A stretch of DNA of 64,000 bases, taken from Bactericera cockerelli (lineage: Eukaryota > Arthropoda > Insecta > Hemiptera > Triozidae). A program made the position numbers and the translations under genes. Where the stretch lies: NCBI GenBank assembly GCA_024516035.1, contig CM044961.1:32980402-33044401 (forward strand). Reading direction: 5' to 3'. The notes under the pieces are model-generated. The model did no database searches, was not told where the DNA came from, and was given only the letters and a program-made list of their open reading frames with translations. The stretch's first letter is position 1, and every line of letters starts with the position of its first letter. Positions 44,057-53,472 of this stretch are shown piece after piece.

Positions 44057-47000
44057 GTGAGTTGGCATCTGAGGAGAGTTAGTAACAAAACAATATGAGC
44101 AAGTACAAAGTATTTTTTTTTTTTTGGTTTAACGTCGCTTTCAACTGCATGGTCATATCACGACGGGGGTGTTACCCTCCATTCGCAGGAAACTCACAAA
44201 CCTGCTACCCACATTAACCTCACCCAGCCTGGGTTGGGCCGGAATGCCAGCATCACGAAGTCTTCACCTCGCTGGACGTTGCTTAACTTCGGTGATCCAA
44301 CGATTTTTTAATGTGGGTTTAAGATAACATTTTTATAATATTGAAATTAAAGAAACAAAATCAAGACAAAAAAGAGATTTTTAAATAAAAAATATGAACA
44401 AAAAAAATCTCTTTTTTTGACATTTTCATGTCTTTGCTCTGGCACATAACCAAAATTATGTGACGAAATTATGTAACGAAATTATGTAACGATATTATGT
44501 AACGATATTATGTAACGAAATATTGAATTGTAAAGGGAGAGAAGAGGGAAAGTGTGTGTCATGCGCACAATGGCGAAGTATTGAATTGTAGAGGGAGAGA
44601 AGAGAGAAGGTATGTGTCATGCGCACAATACGAAATTTGGTCAGTTGGGTTTTGGACCTTGAATAGTAAAGATGAAAATGTCCCAATGGTTGCAGACTCG
44701 TATGCAAGCGTTTTTTTTTATGTAACGATATTATCCCAGATAACGCGGTGAATTTTTTTGTTTTATTTTTTTGGAGTGATATAAATTGAGTCCTGAATCA
44801 AAATAAGTGCTGTCAACTTATCACTCGGACTCAAAACAAAGAGCTTAAGGTGTCGCCAACTAACCTCCAACAAGCTGAATTAATTAGAAAAATCCACAAC
44901 GTAGTACCTTTCATCAGATGGGGCTGACGTCCTTCCAGAAGGACGTCCTTCTGGAAGGACGTCAGCCCCATCTGGGTTAAGACTACTATGTAACGAAATA
45001 TTGAATTGTAAAGGGAGAGAAGAGGGAAAGTGTGTGTCATGCGCACAATGGCGAAGTATTGAATTGTAGAGGGAGAGAAGAGAGAAGGTATGTGTCATGC
45101 GCACAATACGAAATTTGTTTAATTTGGGTTTAAGATAACATTTTTATAATATTGAAATTAAAGAAACAATATCAAGACAAAAAAAAGATTTTTTTTTAAA
45201 TAAAAAATATGGTAGTCACCATGGCAGAGTGAGTTAGCGCGCTAGGCATTGCACGCATGGTGACCTGGGTTCGATTCCCAGCGGAGCAGGAATTTTTCTG
45301 CTTTGTACTTCGATGTTTGGGGTGCACTCATACCTCGTGAGGAAAAATGAGTGATTACTTGTATGAGTAACGACCAGTGGTGGCATTACCAGAGTAAAAA
45401 GAAATGAATTTAATAAAATAATTCGAAATGTAAAGGAGGCTCTTAGTAATGCTGTGCTGCCCACAAAAATTGTGAGGAGGCCTTGTGCTTCGCCACAAAT
45501 AAGATCATACATACAATAAAAAATATGAGTGTTTCGCGGCCGTTTTTATTTCGAAGCCACAAAACAGGAGCTACTGTATACGCTTGTGGTCTGTGCTGTA
45601 GCCTACCCAACTACCCATCCCGTAGTATGCCTCCCCTCTGATGGGCGAGAAGTGACACAATACTTCCCAATCAGGTGTTGGGTCAACACGAGCGCACCGG
45701 AAGGTATCCCTTACAAACAATTGTAACCAAATTAAGAAGGGATGTGATAGTTATTGGATTAATGAAACATAGTATCCTTCGCAAGAAGATTAATTGAAGC
45801 ATTTTCGAATTAATAAAAGTTATTTATTTTCGGCCCAATGCCCTGCTACAGCGCAGTGGAAGTCAAGTGGTTAACGCTCTAGTCTGGAAATCCAGGTAGC
45901 GTAGGGATGCTGTTGGTTTGAATTCCACCCAGTGCATGGATTTTCCTCATTAATTTGAGTTTGTTACCATATTATTAAGACTCTGAGGGTTAGGTGGTAG
46001 AAAATTCTTTGAGCACTAAGCTCCAGTGGTGATTACCTTCCACTGAAGAGTGTTATTTTAGTTCCCAGCTAGTCCCAGTGATCGATTATTTTTATATAAA
46101 AAAAGGTAGCTGTGCCTCGGAACCGCTTTCGCATTACTTCAGGGCATTTTACCTTTACATCCATGCCGTTCCGAAAACTCAAAAACTCGGTCAGAATTTT
46201 CCGCTACGGCCGGGATTCGAAACCGCAACCTTTGGATCAGAAACCAATGTTCTTAACCACTGTTCGTGCCACATTTTAAATTGGCGCGAGTGTAGAAAAG
46301 ATTATCAGATTTATCAGCTGACTTTCCACAACGAAAATATTTGTTGATTTGTGAATAAGAAAATTTAGCTAGAAGATTTTCTCCTATTCATGTGTGTTCT
46401 CAACTCTCTCTCCAAAAGTCACTTAATTCTTAACATTTTTGTAGTTTTTACCACCATATTTTCCATAAAATCAATATAATATATTTTACTGTGTGAAACT
46501 TCAGAAACCTATTAAATAAAAAACAGTTGATTTCAATAAACATACTTAATTCTTTCTTTTTTGTAAACAGCCCTTTTGGCCTTTAGAGGCACTTTTTTTC
46601 AACCACTGAGCCACTGAAATTAAATTCTTTGGACGTTTTATTTCAGGCGATGTTTCTCTCACCCGCAACTACCCGTCAGAACACAACACCCCCAAACCTT
46701 GCGTCCGTATAAACAACACCGTCATTTATCAGGGAGTTATTTGTGAATGGAATGAAACCGGAAGGCAGTATACGGATGAATCCACGAAAAACTGTGAGAA
46801 CTCGCTGAAAGCTGAATGCCCCGAGTGTAACAAAGCTAATTGTGAAAAGTAAGACTTTTTCATTTTCAAGGTTAAGTGTATCACTAGGGCTGGTATGCAG
46901 AGACGTTTTTCTTTATCCCTATAGGGTTCACTGTTAGGGTTGTCCCGAGCTTGCTATAGGGAAAATTTCGACCTTGACAATTATTTATTAAAGAAACATC

Positions 47001-50000
47001 TGAATGCGCATACGCAGAGGCGCTTCAAACAAACGTCTCTGCATAACAAAATCAGCTGAAGGGACATATGACTCAGCCATCCCTACAGTGAGGACTCTGC
47101 ATACCACCCTAGATGATCAAACCAAGCAGAGCCAGCGTCGATGGCGCGTTGAATGCACCAGTTCTCCGAACGTCTAGCGAGTTGAAGACTTCGTGATTTT
47201 GGCAGTCCGGCCCAACCCAAGCTGGGTGAGCATAATGTGGATCATGAAAAAACTAGTAAGCAACTTTAACGGCGATAAGCTTGGACTGACATACTCTCCT
47301 AAGTTGATTCACAATTGGTATTTTTTTCCAAGTATTAAACATCAAGTGTATTTTTATAATTATACATCAAAAACTTCTGAGAGGGAACTTGATGGAGGAA
47401 GAGTGCACTCTATGTTGGAACTACTCCCTCTTTATATTGCGAGGGAAATACGTTGTTGTAAATATTGCTAGGCCCTTTTATCTCCCGTATATTGTAAACT
47501 TAAAAACGAAATTTGGTGAGAAATTTCGATTGCGAGGAACCATAAGTCAATTCTCGATTAATTTTTTCAAGAAATTCAACCTGAACAAGAAAGAACAGCA
47601 AACAATTTCTAAAAACTTTTTAAGAGTTTCAATATATATTTTAAAGTAACACATCTACAAGTAAAAAAAAGAAAAAAAAAAAAAAAATTTAAACTGATTG
47701 TTATGCTGTGATTTCTAGCAACCCACCATATGGTGGGCAGCATGAATATTTGTAGAAAAATAAATATTATTCTTCTTCTTCTTCAATGGAATTAGAAGAA
47801 TTCGTTGAGTAAAATCGAAAGTGGACAGTCAGACAATTGAATTGTCATGTTCTATTTTGTCAGGTGCGGAAATCGCCACTGCTGCCACCTCAGGTACAAA
47901 GCCAGAGGCTACACCTGGCTAGACCTCTTCTATGCAAATCAGTATCGTCCATTTGAATACGATTGGCCAGTGTATGACATCATCGAGATAAGTAGACAAA
48001 TACGTAAACACGAGGATTTTGGTGGCCGCGATCAACCAGACTGGCCCCACAATGGTAAGTCGGAAACAACTCATCACAATTGGTCTTTCAAAATTTCATG
48101 TTTGTCGTGCTGTGAACATGCATAAAGTGACGTTAAAGCAAAAAAAGTTTTAGCCCAAACTTTTTTTGATGTGAACTTCTAATTAAAAGTAAAACATACT
48201 TTAAAACTAGAATATGTAGAATAGATTTTATGTGTTTGAAACTGATTTTTTGAACGATGGTTGGCCAAAATTAAAACAAATAGCTACAAAGATGAATTGA
48301 AAAAATTAAGTTATTAACTTGGCTTCTTTTGTTCATTTTTCTTTATAATTTCATCGTAATTTACTGTATACAGGGTGTCCCGTATACAGATGCAAATATT
48401 TTGAGGGTAGGTTCAGCTCACCGTGGACTATCATATGAGCGAAACTTGCAGTGGGGCATTTTGATTCGTTAAAGAGTTATGGCCAAATCCCTGTATTTCC
48501 CACAGGTCTAGAGGTCACTTGGATCGATGCGCGTTTTTAAAGAAATGATAGCCAGTAAGTAATTTTTGACTTCATGTATGGACACTCTCCTCTCTCATAA
48601 TCCCACTGTAACACAACTCCCACAAAAAGTCTGGATAGTCATGCATATTTCCCTTCAAATGCAGTTGATTGCATAAAAAAATATTGAAAGACCAGAGAGA
48701 TATTAATTTAATCATAAGTTCAATACTTTTCTAAAATTGGATTTTTCCCTTTTCTCCCTTTCGGGAATTTAAAGTACTTCTACGATTGCAATTCTGCGTA
48801 TTACTAGTTTAAAAAATACCCTATTATGCTTAGCTTTAGAAAAAAGAAAGCTCATTTATATTACTTTTAAGATCATGGAACGCAGTACACACAAATCTCA
48901 AAAAACACTTCTGAATCATGATGGAAAATTCAAAGTTGGCTGAATTTAAACAGAATTGGCGCGTAATTTGAGGTATAAATACACTGCTCTGGGATGTTAA
49001 CAGAGGGAAATTGATTATTCACAGTGGTCGGTCGGTGTGAACTATTATGTGAATGGGGTTACGGGGTCACAGGGTTATCATGAGGAAAAATGAGAGAGGC
49101 TGCAACGAAAGCAGCAACCAGTGGTGTAATTCTGGAAAAAGAATACACATGGAGAAAGACTCTGCGCTTACAACAAAAATTGTGATTTTATTTTTAGAAG
49201 TAATTTAAAAATATCATTTTTGTGTGTTATCACAATCATGATATCAAAAACATAACAAATAATGCCGAAAATTAACCTTGGGTAAAACTCGAACATCCAA
49301 CCTTAAGGTTACTATTATTATTAATACTTTATTGATAAACTACAAACATGATTTGTACTTTCTGAAACACAGGACATGAAATGAAATGAACCCAAAAGAA
49401 TATGTAGCGAACCAAGGGCGAGGTTAAAGCTTGTGGCTTTCTCTTCCACCGAACAAATTGATCACCTTGTTATTTTAACTATTAGGTTTGATTGATATAG
49501 TTGGTTAATAGAACTATTAATCGTACTCAGAAAATTTTCATTTATAACTTGTAGTTGGCACAAAATTGATCACACAGACCGCTTCAGTCATCGAGTGTTC
49601 TTTTTTTTTATGGGTTTAACGTCGCTTTCAACTGCATGGTCATATCACGACGGGGTGTTACCCTCCATTCGCAGGAAACTCACAAACCTGCTACCCACAT
49701 TAACCTCACCCAGCCTGGGTTGGGCCGGAATGCCAGCATCACGAAGTCTTCACCTCGCTGGACGTTGCTTAACTTCGGTGATCCAACGAGAACCGGTGCA
49801 TTCAACGCGCCATCGACGCTGGCTTCGAGTGTTCTTTTTTTTTTTTTTTTTTTTTTTTTAAGTGGGGTTTAACGTCGCTTTCAACTGCCATGGTCATATC
49901 ACGACGGGGGTTTTACCCTCCATTCGCAGGAAACTCACAAACCTGCTACTCACATTGACCTCACCCAGCCTGAGTGGGGCCGGGAAAAGCCAGCGTCACG

Positions 50001-51085
50001 AGAATTAGAATTTGAATGGTCACCCATCCAAGACAAAAGGTAAAAATCGAATTTTAGAAAAATATTGAACTTATGATTAAATATCTCTCTGGTCATGCAA
50101 CCAACTGCATTTGAAGGGAAATATGCATGACTATCCATACATGAGGTCCAAAATTACTTACTGGCTATCATTTCTTTAAAAACGTGCATCGATCTAAGTG
50201 ACCTCTAGACCTGTGGGAAAAACAGAGATTTGGCCATAACTCTTTAACGAAGCAAAATGCCCCACTGCAAGTTTCGCTCATATGATAATCCACGGTGGGC
50301 TAAACCTACCCTCAAAATATTTGCATCTGTATACGGGACACCCTGTATATTTTTGTCCTTCCTAATAAAGCATACTATAGTAAAAATATTTTTTTCAATT
50401 TTTGGGCCTGGTTTTTACTCACCAATATTCTCGTTTCAACATTTCAGTGATCGACTCTAAGGGGGAGCGAGGTTTGAAATGGATTGACGTGAAAACCCCG
50501 AAAAGACCCATCATGCCAGACGGCCTCACGGAAATGTTTTTATGTGACGATGAGAACGACCTTCGTTGCACGTTGAATACCGACTCGAATGGAACGATTT
50601 TCTATTACGTTAAGAAAAACTACCCAAATGGTTTTGATCCAGATCACTATGTAATCGAAAAATCCCCACTTGAAAACGACACGAACGCTGAAATAAAGAC
50701 TAACTACCATGCCTCCTGCACGTATATTCTCATCGACAGAATCCGGTATCCTGCTTGCCGTGTTCTCTACACCAGATATGGCATTCCTCAGAACATAAAT
50801 GACAACCCTATCACAAAATTTGTTTACATGGAGGCCCAGTTTTACAACAAACCCACCAATAGTCCCAACCTCAGCGCTCGCTACGGGTATTGGAGCATGG
50901 AAAATCCGCAGTGGAGGGACCAGATCTTCGCTGATACATTCCATTTTTACTCCGGGGGTCGGAAAAAAAAGGTTGAGAAAAGTTTTCTCTTTTTATTTAC
51001 TTGCCCAGTCCGGCAGCACCGCACCAATGTGGGGTTGGGTGGAAGAGAAAGCCACTTTAACCTCGCCCCTTGGTTCACTACATAG
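43996..51085 (+). CDS. Secreted cysteine-rich protein of unknown family, four exons (overall extent)
   Basis: The model joins 43996-44056, 46647-46848, 47864-48054 and 50448-51085 with GT-AG introns in phases 1, 2 and 1; all junction codons agree (G|GC, AA|G, G|TG). The product starts with a hydrophobic leader (SLSLVAFIYLTLP), likely a signal peptide. A Cys-rich stretch follows (KPCVR, VICEWNE, ECPECNKANCEKC, RHCCHLRY), then acidic/aromatic sequence and a region around FVYMEAQFYNKPTNSP. Several N-x-S/T sites (NNT, NET, NGT, NDT) fit a secreted glycoprotein. I do not recognise the family. The 3' end is uncertain: after FHFYSGG the frame runs into repeat-like sequence, and a donor such as AAAAGGTTGAG (about 50970) could lead to an unseen exon. 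Introns 1 to 3 are full of SINEs and a palindromic element. Confidence 0.7.
44126..44302 (-). repeat. SINE-F in intron 1
   Basis: Reverse copy with a T run at 44112-44125, the core, and the 5S head to GGTGATCCAACG, where the head is truncated. Confidence 0.88.
44310..45210. repeat. Rearranged R1 locus with direct duplications
   Basis: GGGTTTAAGATAACATTTTT with its following 80 bp occurs at 44315-44398 and again at 45124-45210. R1 copy 2 lies at 44413-44719 and a partial third R1 copy at 44990-45115. Between them lies unrelated sequence with a 60-bp palindrome at 44915-44974. Confidence 0.8.
44915..44974. repeat. 60-bp perfect palindrome
   Basis: Both halves of 30 bp are exact reverse complements, centred on GGAC|GTCC with no spacer. 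It contains CAGATGGGGCTGACGTCC at the left edge and its complement at the right. Confidence 0.95.
45208..45512 (+). repeat. SINE-A, full length
   Basis: The head runs GTCACCATGGCAGAGTGAGT to GGTTCGATTCCCAGCGG. The tail has CTCATACCTCGTGAGG and GAGTAACGACCAGTGG and ends in AAGATCATACATACA. It is the most complete copy of the family. Confidence 0.88.
45535..45660. repeat. Dispersed repeat R3 (inverted relative of 35186-35295)
   Basis: Shared blocks ACGCTTGTGGTCTGTGCTGT, ACTACCCATCCCGTAGTATG and CCTCTGATGGGCGAGAA. Confidence 0.65.
45848..46062 (+). repeat. SINE-B in intron 1
   Basis: Head and tail are recognisable with about 10-15 percent divergence from the reference at 2507. Confidence 0.8.
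46120..46268 (-). repeat. SINE-G, reverse
   Basis: The minus strand carries CAGTGGTTAAGAACATTGG and GGTTTCGAATCCCGGCCG, matching 3467-3535. Confidence 0.6.
46647..46848 (+). CDS. Secreted-protein gene, exon 2
   Basis: Acceptor TTTCAG before GCGATG and donor GAAAA|GTAAGA. It encodes DVSLTRNYPSEHNTPKPCVR, then INNTVIYQGVICEWNETG and SLKAECPECNKANCEK. It has six cysteines including a CPEC motif and two N-glycosylation sequons. Confidence 0.75.
47131..47245 (+). repeat. SINE-F, decayed, intron 2
   Basis: AGCCAGCGTCGATGGCGCG, then AGCGAGTTGAAGACTTCGTG and CCCAAGCTGGGTGAGCATAA. The middle of the 5S head is deleted. Confidence 0.7.
47250..47690 (+). other. Unassigned tract ending in poly-A, intron 2
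   Basis: It ends in an A-rich run (47667-47687), as retroelement copies do. The frame reading EEECTLCWNYSLF recalls LINE C-termini only faintly. No firm assignment. Confidence 0.3.
47864..48054 (+). CDS. Secreted-protein gene, exon 3
   Basis: Acceptor TTTTGTCAG before GTGCGG and donor AATG|GTAAGT. It encodes CGNRHCCHLRYKARGYTWLD, then LFYANQYRPFEYDWPVYDII and a His/Asp-rich end GGRDQPDWPHN. With exon 2 it forms a Cys cluster CxxxCC. Confidence 0.75.
49601..49824 (-). mobile_element. SINE-F, complete, inserted at the tail of another SINE-F
   Basis: It runs from the oligo-T start through the core to the intact 5S head (ATCGACGCTGGC). The duplication TCGAGTGTTC lies at 49591-49600 and 49825-49834. 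Confidence 0.9.
49835..50035 (-). mobile_element. SINE-F, 5'-truncated
   Basis: A poly-T (about 26 nt) and the full core precede a 5S head that stops after GGTCACCCATCCAAG, so the first two thirds of the 5S part are missing. It matches the young subfamily (TGAGTGGGGCCGGGAAAAGC). Confidence 0.88.
50448..51085 (+). CDS. Secreted-protein gene, exon 4 (3' end uncertain)
   Basis: The acceptor is AACATTTCAG before TGATCG. It encodes VIDSKGERGLKWIDVKTPKR, EMFLCDDENDLRCTLNTDSN, YHASCTYILIDRIRYPACRV, FVYMEAQFYNKPTNSP, and ENPQWRDQIFADTFHFYSGG. Codon use is balanced and the minus-strand frame here is only a shadow. After codon 170 or so the sequence (VEKSFLFLFTCPVRQHR) looks non-coding and merges into a SINE-tail repeat (51030-51175), so the true exon probably ends near 50960-50970. 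Confidence 0.7.
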
Positions 51086-51175
51086 TCTATTGTATTTTTT
51101 TTTTTTCCATGTCCTATTTTGTTGAATGTATCATGTAGTTGACCAATAAAGTGTTAAATAATAATAATAACCAAT
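51040..51175 (+). repeat. Retroelement tail (GGTTGGGTGGAAGAG family)
   Basis: GGGTTGGGTGGAAGAGAAAG leads through AACCTCGCCCCTTGGTTCAC to GACCAATAAAGTGTTAAATA, parallel to 9500-9680 and 14825-14995. Confidence 0.6.
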
Positions 51176-51330
51176 CCAATTTTGTAATGCCAGTATTTTG
51201 CGACTAGGGGCAAATCCAAGCCGACTCTTAGATTATATCAGCAACAGGATTAGCAAATCTAAGCCGATCCTTAGATTTTATCATCTGACCAATAAGTATT
51301 CTAAAATAAGCTTTTACAACACGAAGACTG

Positions 51331-51707
51331 GCCACTCTCTCTCCTCTCCCCAAGGAATACGACCTATCATTTTCGAGAAATACGCTCAGACATCAGAAGC
51401 AAATGTTTTTTTTTCTTTTTTTTTAAGTCACTTTTTTAATTTCGCCCTAGAGAACTCCAGCAAGGGATTTTTGAATTTATTTTGATTGATTAGGGCATTT
51501 TACCTAAACATTAAGGGGGGTCGATTCCCACAATTTTTTCGATTTCTTCAAGTTATGTCAGATTGCATGCCACCAATTGGAATTCTGCCGCTTTTTAAAT
51601 TCACTTCATCACTTCACTTCATCAATTATTTTTTTTAATAAATTCTCTTGGATTCCGGGGTTTTGGATATGTTTTTTTTGAGGGGGAAGGGGGGGGGCCA
51701 ACTCTTA
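51331..51707. repeat. Left member of a 375-bp inverted repeat pair
   Basis: GCCACTCTCTCTCCTCTCCC, then AAGGAATACGACCTATCATT and so on, matches the reverse of 58335-58708 at roughly 85-90 percent. It lies 7 kb from its partner. Confidence 0.85.
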
Positions 51708-51790
51708 TAAACATTTTGTTAATCATTTAGCCAAAAACGCCATTATACACGATTTTAGTCGATTTTGGGTTTTTTGGCTAAACATATATA

Positions 51791-52654
51791 CAGGGTGGGG
51801 CAAAAGTCTGGAAACCCCTGAATAACTTTCGAATGGCTTCTTCGGTAAACTTAAAATTTTGTACGGTAAACCGGATTAATAAGACCTTCTTTTAGAGTGG
51901 AGTCGATTTTTGTTACCGGCCCCCATGTCGGGGCCAGTGGGGCCAACTTCATTTTTTTAAATACGAACCCCCACCTTGCGATACATTTTTGGAAAGGTCT
52001 TTGAATAAGAAATACATTGGTGCAAATTTTATTTTTTTAATATTAACTGTTTGCAAATGGCGTCCAACTTTGTGTATGCAGTAAAGTCTGGAAACCCCTG
52101 AATATCTTTCGAAAGGGCTTTCTCAGTAAATTTAAAATTGTGTACGGTTATCCTTGGTAATTAGACCTTACATTAGAATGGGGCCGATTTTTTTTTACCG
52201 GCCCCCATGTCGGGGCCAGGGAGTCCAACTTAATTTTTTTTATTACGAAACCCCACCTTGCGATACATTTTTGGAAAGGTCTAATTACCCCGACTTACCG
52301 TGCACAATTTTAAATTTACTGAGAAAGCCCTTTCAAAAGATATTCAGGGGTTTCCAGACTTTACTGTATACACAAAGTTGGACGCCATTTGCTAACAGTT
52401 AATATTAAAAAAATAAATTTTGCACCAATGTATTTCTTATTTAAAGGCCTTTCCAAAAATGTATCGCAAGGTGGGGGTTCGTATTTAAAAAAATGAAGTT
52501 GGCCCCTCTGGCCCCGAGATGGGGGCTGGTAACAAAAATCGACCCCACTCTAAAAGAAGGTCTTATTAGCCCGGTTTACTTTACAAAATTTTAATTTTAC
52601 CGAAGAAGCCATTCAAAAGTTATTCAGGGGTTTCCAGACTTTTGCCCCACCCTG
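51791..52654. mobile_element. Palindromic element P4 (864 bp)
   Basis: The ends are TATA|CAGGGTGGGGCAAAAGTC and its reverse complement, then TATT. The arms meet near 52220. CTGGAAACCCCTGAATA occurs twice per arm, so each arm is itself an approximate tandem duplication of about 270 bp. Confidence 0.9.
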
Positions 52655-52659
52655 TATTA

Positions 52660-53470
52660 ATCGTACAGGAGGATGAAAAGAAGAAGAAGAAGAAAAAAGA
52701 TAATTGAATTTTACGAAAATTTAGGGACGAGCTAGAAACGTATTTGCGTTTATTATAACTATTTTATAATCAACGGAAATTCGAGTGTTTTGAAAACAAA
52801 TCCATTACCTTCCAATTAAGACTATCCCGCATTACGTGAAACAAAGTGCGTCTGTTTTTTTTTTTAAAAAAAATAACTTTTTTCCAATTATTATCCATTT
52901 TGTCCAAAGTTTAGCTCCACATTCGTTGAAAACAAAAATAGTGTATTCATTGTTTTTTTTTTTTTCAAAAAAACGTACTTAACTCACTGTCCAAAGGCTT
53001 CAAATGAAATAGGTAATATTATTAATTTATTTCTCATCATTAAAGTTGTACCACGTCCAACTACTGAATAGACAACTTAATTATACTAAGTGTGACTCCA
53101 TAACGGACAAACATCAAAATGTAAGGCACAAAAGGCACTTTCATTAACGGAAAGAATTCCAATATAATACAATTTAAAAAATTTAACAAAAATTAAGAAT
53201 AAAAAATATAAAATAAAATACATTCCTACAATATTCGGACAAAATACGTCCGCAAAGTAAAATGTAATTAACAGAGGGGGGAAAAGAAAAAAAATTAAAA
53301 ATAAGTTACAAGCAAAACTAGATAAATACCTACATTAGAAAATTCAAAATGACATGGATAAAATATGACAAGTAATAATTTAGAAAAATAAGTATATAGA
53401 ACGAAATAATATCAAACAAAAACATGACTAGAATTAGAAATATAAAGAATAGAGAAAGTAAATAAATATA
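52660..53470. other. AT-rich sequence, probably 3' UTR of the minus-strand LINE
   Basis: It lies downstream of the last LINE codons on the minus strand. No other feature seen. Confidence 0.35.
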
Positions 53471-53472
53471 TA

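Larger units (their letters stand above)
48371..50345. mobile_element. Palindromic element P5 (1975 bp) in intron 3
   Basis: The ends are TATA|CAGGGTGTCCCGTATACAG and its reverse complement, then TATA. The arms (48371-48770 and 50040-50345) share GCAGTGGGGCATTTTG and GTTATGGCCAAATC. The interior holds SINE-A and SINE-tail debris (49015-49460) and two SINE-Fs. A half-relative lies at 11666. Confidence 0.88.

Noticed and set aside
49595..49872. Coding frames of 78-88 aa (and similar ones at 30130, 32590, 34783)
   Set aside because: All are translations of the SINE-E/F core and recur wherever that core occurs.
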